From assembly GCF_021130785.1 (NCBI RefSeq), contig NW_025777513.1, forward strand, positions 1-64,000: 64,000 nt of DNA, read 5' to 3'. The notes beneath the pieces were generated by a model. It was not told the origin of the DNA, did no database searches, and saw nothing but the letters and a program-made list of their open reading frames with translations. Both the position numbers and the translations under genes were made by a program. The DNA comes from Homalodisca vitripennis (Eukaryota; Arthropoda; Insecta; Hemiptera; Cicadellidae). Below are positions 33,065 through 44,224 of the stretch, in pieces. How positions within the stretch are numbered: position 1 is the first letter of the stretch; the number at the start of each line of letters is the position of its first letter.

Positions 33065-35065
33065 AAATCACCATCAATAACAATCTTCTTACTTACCGGT
33101 CTCTCATAATCAGTGTACGGGTTTTTTAACATTGAATATATAGTGGTGATAATAAAAGCCTTTACTATAATACATTTTTCATTAAGATAAAACAAATTTT
33201 AAAATTTTTTAGTAACAACATTTTTCTCTTACGAATAATTTAAATGCAATATTAAATATTAACTTATTAATCAATGATGTGTGGTAAGTTTGCAGAAGGG
33301 GTAAATTAAAATTATAGTTTGGCCTGACCAGATTAGGCTGGAGCACACGTTTGTATAAAAAATTACATCACAGGTTAAAAAAAATTTAGAAGTACATAAA
33401 AATTTATTTCCGTAAAAAGTAAAGAAGCATGACTGAATATTAGGCATTCAAAGTACCGACCTTTTTATGATCCAAATATGAAAGGAAGGAATATCACTAA
33501 AATTTGAACTAAATGCCAGGTAATGCTTAACAATAATATTTATATTTTATTTTGATTTTATTTGGATTCACACTACGAGCCTGGGTGTTGGTCTTCTCGT
33601 GCAGTAAACAAACAGCTCTTCTTACTCAAGTCCTGGGTAGAATAACCTATGTGTAGTAATTTGAGAAGGTAAAAATGAAGACTTATTTGTGGGATTTTTA
33701 ATCTATGTCTGACATGATTTATTTATCCAGCATTTATCGTAGATATGTCTCCATACATACACAAACACGTAGTACAACGAGAGCCTCATCCTAGTACATA
33801 TGAATGGAATTATTGTTAATCCGATCATACATACAAAGCTATTACCTTGATATAATTATCAAGCTACATTTATTGTGTTATGTAATGATAAGCGTGGCTG
33901 TTTCATTCTGTTCCAATGTATGCGTGAGTACTAGCATAAACAAATATTTCCATATAACATAATTTATAAAATAAATCAAACCATAATCAAGATGTATGGT
34001 AGTACAATTCTTATCCCAAAATTACTATATTATTTGATAGTTTGGTAATCGTATTAAAATAAAGGTAAGCTTTTCCTTATATTTTATGTTGTTATACGTT
34101 CTGAAATACAAAATAGTGAGAACCGTTAACTCTAATCAGACATTTCGATGAGCATAAGTATAATAATAATAATAATAATAATGTAGTAATTAAAATAAGG
34201 TGGTAGACAAAGGAAATGTAAGGCTATAAAACAAAGTAAATTTTGTCAGCAAAAGGCATATCTCTGTAAATATTATAGAGATTATGTGGAGATTATTAGT
34301 GATTAATACATAACTAACAGTGGAATTTTGTTTATTAGTCTTTAGATGGGCTTTGAAAATATATTCTTTTCAATTTATAAATAATGAAAGAGGCGATAAA
34401 GTTATTTTGACTTTCAGAATATTCCTTTGATGCATTTAAATCTGTTTACTTTAAGCTTGCGTTAGTTCCTACGTAATAATATTTCGTGTTGATTTATAAA
34501 ACATAAATATTGTTTTACAAGTTTCGTTTTATTAAATATTCTTCAATTCAGAAAATAATTATGTGGGAAAACCTTTATTACATATTTCATTAGTTTTAAA
34601 TATAATGCTAAACCAACATTTTGTGTTACATAATGATATTAAAACTATATTTGTTAGTTATTGTAAGATGAATTATATTAAAGACTGTCATACATTGTAA
34701 ATTTTCAGAATGATATACGTTTTACTTTATATAATGAGGATCTTTATTATTTTTTGTATTTATAATGGTTTATTTGATGTAGGTATAATAATAGTAATAT
34801 AATATAATATAATAACACGAAGAAGTATATCGAAGAAGTATTAAGAAGCATCTACAGCTTATTCTTTTATCTTAAACATTATTTTTTCGACATTTAATAA
34901 ATTTGAAAATACACTATTTTTTACTCTTTTCAGTATATAAAGATAGCTTTTCAATGCTAAAGGGTAAAGGAAACGTGCAATTAGGGTCGAGATATCTTTG
35001 TACATGGTGGCATATATTATACGCCTACACGGAGATATAGCTGGACTGTGATAGAAAACAATATC
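33065..35065. other. AT-rich non-coding stretch
   Basis: No gene visible. A short (ATA)n run lies at about 34159-34183. The last ~110 bp resemble 58905-59010 weakly (tacatgg...catat, gagata, gactgtgatag). Confidence 0.5.
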
Positions 35066-35076
35066 TCCATGCACAC

Positions 35077-35432
35077 TAGGGTGGGCTGAAAAAAAAATTA
35101 TTTTTTTTTTCAAGTGCTATACCGCGGAAAACTTGCATATATACTTCATAAATAAAATGCAACTGGGAAAAAATTATTTTTTCAATATCACGGTAGCGCA
35201 ATGCAATTAAAATAGTTCGTTTTTTGAAAAAAACTTGGATTTTTATAATTTTTTCTCCGGTGTAAAAACTTTAAATAATCAATCGCTATAGTGAAAAAAC
35301 TGTATAATTTGACTTAGAAAACAGAAATACACAATGAACCAGTTAAAAAAACAATGTTTACGGTAGCGCAAACAGCTTTAAATAACCGATAATTACGCTA
35401 AAAGGCGCAGTTTACAACACTGCCGTCCCGCG
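35077..35432 (+). repeat. Left long TIR of the hAT-like element
   Basis: 356 bp from TAGGGTGGGCTG to gccgtcccgcg. Contains the 10-mer CGGTAGCGCA at 35191-35200 and 35361-35370, possible transposase-binding sites. Confidence 0.9.
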
Positions 35433-35611
35433 CGGAATGATTCGTTTTGTATGTGACTGTACCGTGTCCCCCACCACTCGTACCCAACCCACAATTCCTT
35501 GCGTTGTGTACGCTTGCTTCGCCATTTTGTGAGCTCGCGTCAGTGACTCGGCAGCTTTTGTCAGTGTCAAAGCTTCTTTTGTGTTACTTAGTTGAGTGTG
35601 TGTTGAGTGTC

Positions 35612-37924
35612 ATGGCTTTGTCCAAGAAAATTACGCGTAGTGAGTTTTATTGTCCGATATTCGGTTACCCAAAGGAACTACCTGTAAGTAAACTGCCTTC
35701 CTATGAAGACGTTTTAAAGTGCTTCTTTCTTGAACATTACAATTTAGCTGTGGAAACCAACAACAAATTGTTGAACAACAACAGTTTTTCACAAATTTCT
35801 AATATTGTTGCACCGAAGTTAAGCAATTATTTGATAAATCCTCAATACCAACAGTCTCCCTTTACAGAATTGTTCAAATGATCAATGCCTACAATAACAG
35901 TTACAGAGGTCTTATGAAGTCCTACAAACGAGATAAGGAAAAAGACTCGTTCAAAAAAAAAGTTGAAGAATTCAAGCAAAAGTGTTTGCGACTGTTTGAT
36001 ATCTCCGCATGCAAATGCACAATAACATTAGATTGCAATTGCCGAAAGGCCGTTGACTTGTGTGAGTGTCCGGTATCGATTGTTTGTACATGTGAGAAGT
36101 CAAAAAAAGTACCAGTCATTGAACTTAAGTTTTTGTACCTTCAAAGAAAACATAGTTTAGGCAAAATTGGTAACGTAGATGTGAAGGAGTCAAAAAAAAT
36201 TATTCAAAGACAAAAAAGAAAAAACACTGAGTACAGCAGATGTCAGTCGAACGTTGACTCATTGTCACAGCCATCGTGCTCAAAAACTATGGAACCTACA
36301 CAAATAGAAGACTTTGACTCAACTAAAATAAATAGAAATGAGGATAGTAGCGATGAAGAGTTTCAACCTGTTGTAAAGACACCATGGCAGATGCGAGTTA
36401 AATTGACCAATACTGCGCTAACAAGTGATCTTTTTGGAGTTTCTGATAGAGCAACAGCTGCTATTGCTTCTAGCCTTTTGCAAGATTTTGGTATTATAAC
36501 TGAAACTGAACATTCTAATGTTATTGATAAAAATAAAATCCGAAGGGGGAAAAAGGTTATCCGCACAGAACTGCAGGTGCAGAATCAGGCTGAGCTCAAC
36601 ACATTTCAAGGATTGTATTTTGATGGAAGGAAAGATGACACTATTGTGATTGAAAAGGTAAATTCAAAGCATTTTCGGAGAGTGATTAAGGAAGAACATT
36701 ATTCTATCATTCAAGAACCTGGATCTGTATATGTTGGTCATGTGACACCTTGTTCTGGATCTGCTCAAAACATTGCCGACAGTATAATTTCTTATTTAAA
36801 AAAAAACTGGACTTTCCCTTGATGATTTAGACGTCATTGGATGTGACGGCACCGTTACAAATACAGGGTGGAAAGGGGGCGTAATTCGAACAATTGAAGA
36901 AAAAGTGAAAAGGCCAATGCAGTGGGCAGTTTGTCTCTTGCACTTCAACGAATTACCACTCCGACACTTGTTCCAGTTTTTGGATGGAGACACTACAGGG
37001 CCTACAACATTTAAAGGACCTATCGGAACAGAGCTCAATAACTGCGAAAAACTCCCCTTGGTGAAATTTGCTAGTGTGGAGTGTGAAATTCCAGATATTG
37101 ACCGAAGCATATTGAGCAAGGACCAACAGTATTTACTGGACATAAGTTCTGCTGTACAATCAGGAATCTGTCCTATAGATTTATCTCACCGTGAACCTGG
37201 CCCACTCTCTCACGCAAGATGGCTAACAATGGCTAACAGGATTCTAAGATTGTATGTGAGTGTTGAATATCCATCAGACGAACATAAAATCGTAGTTCAT
37301 TTTATTCTGAAGTCATACATGCCTGTTTGGTTCAATATCAAAAAAAGCAAGTACTTAACTGATGGACCAGAACACATATTTCAAACTGTAAAATCCTCAA
37401 GATTCCTGCCTGAAAATCTGCTTCAAGTAATTGACCCCGTTATTGAAAGGAACGCTTACTTTGCCCACCCAGAAAACTTGATGTTGAGTATGATAGTAGA
37501 TAAAAGAACTCACATAAGAGAATTGGGTTTGAGACGAATCATAAAGGCCAGGACATCAGCACCCAAAAGAAAGTCAATTAGAGCTTTCCATCCACCCAAA
37601 TTAAATTTTCAAGCCACAGAGTACAGTGAACTGATTAACTGGACTGCCACCACATTGTCACCACCACCATTACTAAGAAGAATCAGCAACGAAGAAACTC
37701 GTGCAAAAATCTTGACTGGGGACACCGCAGCTGAATGGAGATTCGACAAATTTCCTTGTCATACGCAAGCGGTTGAACGATGCATCAAACTTGTAACCAT
37801 CGCTTCACAAAAAGTAGTTGGTTTTGAAGCAAGAGATGGGCTCATCCGAACTACACTACAGTCAAGAGCAGCTATGCCATGCTTTGAAAGCAAATCAGCC
37901 TTCAAACTTCCTAAACAAGAATGA
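35612..37924 (+). pseudogene. hAT-like transposase, ~770 codons, broken only by two homopolymer-type frame changes
   Basis: Start chosen at ATG 35612 (context gtcATGG), where the protein begins MALSKKITRSEFYCPIFG; upstream codons in frame look like leader. Frame changes: at 35878-35881 (ttcaaatga, one A short) and near 36800 (a run of about nine A, one too many). The protein has a coiled, Lys-rich N-terminal third; a Cys cluster near 36000-36090 (CKCTITLDCNC, CECP, CTCEK); an acidic linker; then a core with GCDGTVTNTG (36840), CLLHFNELPLRHLF (36935), GPLSHARWLTMANRILRLYV (37200) and RELGLRRIIKAR (37520). Asp in CDGT with a following Asn, the CxxHxxEL block and the RW block parallel the hAT signatures. 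I recall closely similar unnamed proteins being common in arthropods and other animals, but I cannot confirm this here. Function inferred: cut-and-paste transposase of this element. Confidence 0.8.
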
Positions 37925-38139
37925 TTATGGACTTGTGATGAAATATATCCTACAAATCAAAATTCCTTTTTGAATTTTCAATAACAATTTTCATGAAAAA
38001 TGTGTAATGCTATGATTAAGTTGATGCTAATAAACTATGTTAAAAGGAATTTGAATTATTAATTTGCAGTCCCCACACTTTAAACAAACAAATAAATTAA
38101 AACAAAACTTTTTATTAAAAGGCATTGTGAGTAAACTGT

Positions 38140-38499
38140 CGCAGGACGGCAGTGTTGTAAACTGCGCCTTTTAGCGTAATTATCCGTTATTTAAAGCTGT
38201 TTGCGCTACCGTAAACATTGTTTTTTTTAACTGGTTCATTGTGTATTTCTGTTTTCTAAGTCAAATTATACAGTTTTTTCACTATAGCGATTGATTATTT
38301 AAAGTTTTTACACCGGAGAAAAAATTATAAAAATCCAAGTTTTTTTCAAAAAAACGAACTATTTTAATTGCATTGCGCTACCGTGATATTGAAAAAATAA
38401 TTTTTTTCCCAGTTGCATTTTATTTATGAAGTATATATGCAAGTTTTCCGCGGTATAGCACTTGAAAAAAAAAATAATTTTTTTTTTCAGCCCACCCTA
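38140..38499 (-). repeat. Right long TIR of the hAT-like element
   Basis: 360 bp, inverted relative to 35077-35432, with small run-length differences. CGGTAGCGCA occurs inverted at 38202-38211 and 38374-38383. Confidence 0.9.
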
Positions 38500-38509
38500 A
38501 TGCACACAA

Positions 38510-39259
38510 CATGTCCTTTTGTGTTAGACATTGTTACTTTATATAAACCATTATGCCAAGTTATTTATTTGTCAAATTATTTTCATGACTATTGTACATT
38601 ACGAAACAAAATTAAAACACACTTGTCATTGCTAAATAATTGTCAGAGATCGGAGCTAATCTTTCTTTAATATTATACATTACTTAAAAACTACAAACAG
38701 GGAACGTGTCTTAACGTACTAGGATTTGTAAAAATGAAAATTGTATTTATTGCATAACTCATAATTCATTTTAAAAACTTTTCTTTTTTTATATTAATGA
38801 TTTGAGTTTAAATATATAAAAATTGGCGCAGTAGAGGCCTCTCCAAAGAACCAAATAACCTCTCGACTCCGAAGAGGAAATTTATAGCGAGTGCAAGCTG
38901 GACCTGTTTCTAAAACACATTATAAATAATACAAGGCTGCAAAAAGAGGACTTTAAAAACTTAGCCTGTTGCTTTTAAAAACAACTTTAATGTTATAACT
39001 TTAACTTGTGATCATACTAAAGAGTCTTTCTCTCACTCACCACTAGAATATTATTATTGATTTATTCGTTTCCTGTGGAACAAGAATGCCCTATGGCCCG
39101 AAGGATTCTTTCTTGGTGTGCAGAAATTGGTAAGGCGATTCCACCATTTCTTTTGATTTCCATGTACAACACAACACCTTCTTGAAAGTTATAGCTTACC
39201 TTACGATAAAGAAACAAGGCAGGTATTGATGGTTAAGGCCCCTTGATTAGGACATGATT

Positions 39260-39305
<46 letters not shown>

Positions 39306-40065
39306 TTATATTTCTCTTGTCATTCATGGATGATCAAGAAATGAAAGTTTTCCTAAACTAAACTGTAGATACGCCATTTTAACTTCCAGAAACTGATAAC
39401 TTCACGATGATTTTCATGAGGGAAAATTCACAGTAAGCTCATTTACACATATTGCAGTAGTTCTTGTGGTGTCAATGGCAGAAAAAGCATATCATGCAGA
39501 ATCTCAATATATGATTCTCGTTTGTTGGATTTGACGAGTATTTCAGTTTTTCATTAAGGACCAACTTTTTCTACATTTTTAAAGAATATTCACCATTTCT
39601 GGCTAACTTATGACAGTTTCTAGGAAAAGCTTGATTAATCTAAAACTGTTAAAGACATTATATTACAAAATGGTAGTAAAATGAAAATTTACAGACATCT
39701 TATTTCGAGTGGAGTATCTGAAATCTACCTTTATTATTACTGTTTTTTTATAATAAAACGTTATATTAGAATATTCTTACCAACCAATTATCATATTACA
39801 TTTACTTAATTTCTGAACTTTTTTTATTATTTCAGGTAAACGATTTTCAAATTTAACATTTATTTGAACGTTCTATCATTAAATATTACTATAAAAATTT
39901 TCTAAAATAATAACTTTTATACGATTACATAATTTTATTTGTGAATTATATTTCTAAAAATTATAAATGACATTTATTTTAACCAATTCTATTTATGTAA
40001 CTGTCAACACACATAAAAGTTATGCAGCAGGACATAGGTAGTTTTAAATAAATAGTAATCAAACA
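38510..40065. other. AT-rich non-coding stretch with a (CA)n microsatellite
   Basis: A CA repeat of about 44 bp at 39260-39304 is the only clear feature. The segment 38820-38920 is somewhat GC-richer without recognisable content. Confidence 0.55.
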
Positions 40066-40069
40066 AGGT

Positions 40070-40320
40070 TTACCGTTACAACAAAGAGTTACGTTCAATT
40101 ACCGAAGTCAGAGGATTACCGTGTATGTTGCTACCATGAATGCTGCAGAACAGTAAATTGAGTATTCTGTGCACGAACTGTATGTCAGTGTTCATTTGTA
40201 TGCAGAACTTGATGTGTCGTAGCTGCACACGTTTGAACATTTACTAGAAGTAGTTGAACTAAAATTTCTTGCTCTGTAAAGTCGGAGTTTCAGAATGAAC
40301 TATTATTGTACAAGAAAAGT
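40070..40320 (+). repeat. Dispersed repeat family C, copy 2
   Basis: Closely matches 59490-59740: agttacgttcaattacc, agaggatta, ccatgaatgctgcag, acagtaaattga, tgtgcacgaactgtat, gttcatttgtatgcagaact, tgatgtgtcgtag and acgtttgaacatttactag. Confidence 0.8.
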
Positions 40321-40329
40321 TATCCTCTC

Positions 40330-41280
40330 ATTTTCTAAAGTAGCATAGCTTGTATTTTTTTAATCTGTACAAAATTATTTTTACTTTTCATTCTGTGTAG
40401 TACATTTTCTTTTATGATGTTGTAAACTATTTGATACATCTTGTTACTTAATATAACCGTGATAAAAATTTGATTGTTAATGATATTTGTTTAAATATCA
40501 GTTGTATAAAAAGAAATAAACTTTGAAATTATCTATATATAACACTGTCACTAATAATACTCCTAAAATATTATGCAATCCCATGTAGTGTGTAATATAA
40601 ATCACCCATTATAAAGTATACATCAAAGTTGCCTGAAATCATTATTAGAATATGTAACAAAACTACAAATAGACTCATATGATATAATTATATGTATGTA
40701 AATTTTGTTGAGAACAGAATAATAATAATTAGTTTTATATAAACTAATATATGAAAAAATCTTTTTAGGAAAGGTTTTAAGATACGATGAGTTGACAAAA
40801 GTACTTAAAAACAATTTTCTATTACTACTTTCTATTCTCTGTGTATTATACGAATTTAATAATTCGAACAAATCGCCATATATATGCCTTGGAAATTACA
40901 AAAAAAACTATATAGGTTTAATTTTTATTTATCTTATAAACCTTGGCTATTAGTTATAAAGTTGTAAATTTCAGTTATAAAAATCATTATCATGTTTTTT
41001 AAATAAAAAAACATACAGAAACCATTTAATGGAAAAATAAAAGTTTATTATTAGCAAAAAATTCGTAGCCTGTAGGATAATATTTTTATACCGTACTTGT
41101 ATTTTTATTTTTGTCGTACTTATTTAGATTTTCAAATTTGAGAAATATTTAAAGTTTTATTTAAGTGTGAGTTGTAAAATTAGCAGAAATAAAACAACTT
41201 GCAATAATTAACAAAATAAAACGAATACTAAAATATGTTATTATACTCGAGAGTATATAGTACTGCAAGATGATATGTAG
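40330..41280. other. AT-rich non-coding stretch
   Basis: Very A/T-rich, no gene or named repeat. Confidence 0.5.
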
Positions 41281-41284
41281 CTTT

Positions 41285-41395
41285 GTCCTAGGTTATTTGT
41301 GAAATAGTACATAATATTGCCTTCCCCTAACTAAAACATCCCGTACATTAGCATTGTGAATATGTAACAGATATAATTAGTCCTTTCCCTTTAGT
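41285..41395 (+). repeat. Dispersed repeat family D, partial copy
   Basis: Shares ttcccctaact, aaaacatccc, ttgtgaatatgtaa and taattag with the reverse complement of 23500-23660; the 5' half of the unit is missing. Confidence 0.5.
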
Positions 41396-41734
41396 CGTTG
41401 TCCTCTGAAACAATACTGGTCTGGGTTTAACTGTAATGCTATTTAGTTTTACAAAATAGATTATTTTATAGGATAACAGAAATGAATGTAAATTAAATTT
41501 ACATTTAAAATATAGGTCAGGAAATTTATTGCACAATACACTATATCACGTTTGTGTACATATTAAATACCAAAATCCTCTAATGGAAATGGGAATATAG
41601 GCCTAAATATTCTAATTTGTTTTTTCTCCCGTTTACTTTTGGACTGGTTTTAAATCATCGAATTAAGTGCAATTGTGCACCTAATGAAATAATGAGATAC
41701 CTATTTACCTGGATTACGCTTAATGTTGTAGTCT

Positions 41735-41960
41735 TGTCGATCTCCAGCCTGCTGATAAACTGACAGACAGGTCCGTGTCATCATCAGCTGGAGACTCGAG
41801 TACAGATAACACTGATTAATAGTTTCTGACAAACACTCACTATCTTGACAATATCTAGTCTAGTACCAGTTTGGCACAAACTATTACTTACTACTTTTTC
41901 ACGAAATCTCCACAGTGACATAGACTTTTATAAATATGCAGTAATTACAGTTCTATCAGA
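41735..41960 (+). repeat. Dispersed repeat family A, copy 3
   Basis: Matches 7730-7960 at ctgataaactgacag, gtgtcatcat, ggagactcgagtac, agataacac, aacactcactatc, tagtaccagtttggca, attacttact and tctccacagtgacatagact. Confidence 0.7.
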
Positions 41961-42320
41961 AAACCAGTTAAGATTTACATGAAGTCTAGTATTTTTAGGG
42001 GGGATTTTAGTAAAGCTACCTTTAAAATTTGTAACAATTTTATTTATATTTTCATTACGAAAAAGTTAATATGTCAGAAAGCTTTATGAGGAATCATATA
42101 ATAATAAGAAATAAGATCCAGTAAATTGGATTGCTTCAATCTTTGTAATAACCATAGAGTGTGGAATATTACTGTCTGTGAAATGAAGTTTGGTTTTTTA
42201 ATGGCATATTTCCACTAATACAGAAACATATTACTTTAATAAAATATTTTTATATCGTTTAAAAGCAATCTAAAGAGGTATTTTTCGTCTTATTTTAGAC
42301 GTCATAATGTCAGTACTAAG

Positions 42321-42330
42321 AGAGAGAGAT

Positions 42331-42365
<35 letters not shown>

Positions 42366-42366
42366 T
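42321..42366. repeat. (GA)n microsatellite
   Basis: About 46 bp of GA repeats with a few interruptions. Confidence 0.85.
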
Positions 42367-42369
42367 GAG

Positions 42370-43150
42370 GCCAAGAAAGAGATACAGAACAAGGCCAACA
42401 TATTGGTAATTATTCCTTTGGAAAATAGTGCACATTGGGTACGTGCAGAAAATTATCTTTTTCTGATATTATGACTCTTATAATGTTAATCCTATACTAT
42501 TTGTGGTCGTTTGGTTCAATAATAAACTATTTTAATTGGCCAACATTTTGTAAGAAATAAGTCTTCATACGTAAGTTGTAAATACCTTCAAAATGATACG
42601 CATACACACCTATGCTTGCTTGCATTTTCCCAAAGGCTGTCACCCCATTGTAGACGTGTGATCATTGTTGCTTATTGCAAGAAGTTGTTGAGAGTAATGT
42701 GTAACATCCTATAAAGGCAGTAAAGTTGCAACATGATTTAGTTTTTTTTGTAACATCGCATTCCAGCATGTCCATTGTAACTGATTTAGTGTTGAATTAA
42801 ATTTGGAATGATAAATTTAATATATAATCCGATGTATTATTACAATAATTTAAAGAACGTTTCTTCAAACATAATTTTCAATCGAATTATTAGTTCAATA
42901 GTTTTATTATTAGTCTTATAGTTTATAAAATTAATTTCCTAATAAAAAATGATTCCAAAACGAGATTTATACATATTTTGTTAATACCCCTTTAACTGTT
43001 TTATGCTTTTTGTAATATTTTGACTTAAACTAAGAATAACGAAGACTATTATTTCTATCTGTGTTATAAAATACACTACTACGTAGAAAAAAACAAATTT
43101 AAATATTGCAATTCTTGACATTCAGACAACTTTTTTTGAATTGGTGATTG
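42370..43150. other. AT-rich non-coding stretch
   Basis: No gene or repeat recognised up to the TTAA target of the Kolobok-like element. Confidence 0.5.
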
Positions 43151-43156
43151 TTTTAA

Positions 43157-44216
43157 GGGGAGCGGGGAAGCAAACAATTAAATTTTTTTAGTTTTCTGTT
43201 TTTGTTTTCATTTTTTGTTTCTCAGATTTGTACAGTTTCAGAAAATATAACACTTTTTGTTGCAAGATTATCCTAGGTACGCAAAAGAAATTATTTACGA
43301 AGTAACTACCGGCGCTTTTGGCATGAAATTTTACTCCACACTGTGAACAACTTTCATATAGTACAACCTGTGTTGTTACTGATGCAGTATTTTTACCAAG
43401 TGACATAATGGCCACAATTAAACAAATGTATAAGGATTTAGCAAACCCCGAACTTCTAAAAAAGTGCCTTCACCAAAAAAAATCAAAATCCTAAAGAAAG
43501 TTTTAATAACGTAATGTGGAATAAAGTTCCCAAAAATGTGTTTGTGAGACTGAACACTTTGAAGTTAGGTGTGCTGGATGCAGTGCTGAGTTTCAGTGAT
43601 GGATGTGCCAGTAAGTTGGGTATCTACAATGAATTAGGCCTAACTTTTAGTAAAAACTCGGTGCTCGCGCTTCGTGGTTTTGATGTTTTGCGACTCAAGA
43701 AAGCCGACAAAGCTGCACAACTAATGACCAAGGAAGCCAGAACAGCTAGAAAAAAGAGAAGACTGGTTCTAGAGGAGGATCAGGAGCATGCTGATAGCCC
43801 TGCCTATGGTGCTGGGATGTTCTAAGCTAGCTAAAGTAAGTACAGTACCTAGTTTTAAATATAACCGTCGTTTCCCGAAAACTGTGTTTTTTTAAACAAA
43901 GGTAAATTTTTCTCGAAAACCAATGGAGGTATGGCAACTAATTTTTTTCCACTTATAAAACACCTAATTACCTAACCATGGAAGCAGAATAGATAGTGTA
44001 GCACAACACACTAGCTTCAAAAAAAGTAAAAATTTTAAATAATAAAAAAACAATCTAATTTATTTTTAATTTTTTACCATTGTGCTTCTGTAGTTAGATA
44101 AATATCATAACAATACACACACAAAATTGTAGGTCTATAGATTTAATGGTTCCTGAGAAAAGTGTACCTAAATTTGTAGAATTTAACATGGTCGGTATAG
44201 GGCCTTCCCGCTCCCC
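43157..44216 (+). mobile_element. Kolobok-like element, internally deleted, TTAA target
   Basis: 1,060 bp between TTAA at 43153-43156 and 44217-44220. Left end GGGGAGCGGGGAAG; right end, inverted, GGGGAGCGGGAAGG, identical for the first ten bases and differing by one G in the run that follows. Inside is only the C-terminal part of a transposase. TTAA duplication plus this transposase type suggests the Kolobok superfamily rather than piggyBac. It is probably non-autonomous. Confidence 0.8.
43340..43825 (+). pseudogene. C-terminal part of a Kolobok/Mutator-like-annotated transposase
   Basis: An N-terminal piece reads LPSDIMATIKQMYKDLANPE and LLKKCLHQK (43400-43475). After a frame break in an A run near 43475-43490 the frame continues as the 103-codon piece 43514-43825, beginning MWNKVPKNVFVRLNTLKLG, then DAVLSFSDG, a Lys/Arg-rich helix (KEARTARKKRRL) and the terminal SPAYGAGMF. 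This layout (a xxCL..K.QN..ES.N..xW block, then the VPK block, a basic helix and a GAG-F end) matches transposases often labelled 'mutator-like' in insect gene sets; I cannot verify by search. The catalytic core upstream is deleted. Confidence 0.7.
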
Positions 44217-44224
44217 TTAAAGTA

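Larger units (their letters stand above)
35077..38499 (+). mobile_element. hAT-like DNA transposon with ~356-bp terminal inverted repeats
   Basis: 3,423 bp, flanked by an exact 8-bp duplication ATGCACAC (35069-35076 and 38500-38507) that fits the hAT target pattern nTnnnnAn. Ends read TAGGGTGGGCTG and its exact reverse complement. The TIRs run 35077-35432 and 38140-38499 with very few differences. A single transposase gene fills the centre on the plus strand. High TIR similarity and an almost open gene point to recent activity. hAT TIRs are normally short (10-30 bp), so this length is unusual. Confidence 0.92.

Noticed and set aside
43188..43415. Minus-strand 75-codon frame with a CSQCG motif
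   Set aside because: It is antisense to the transposase remnant of the Kolobok-like element; the plus-strand reading has the family motifs.
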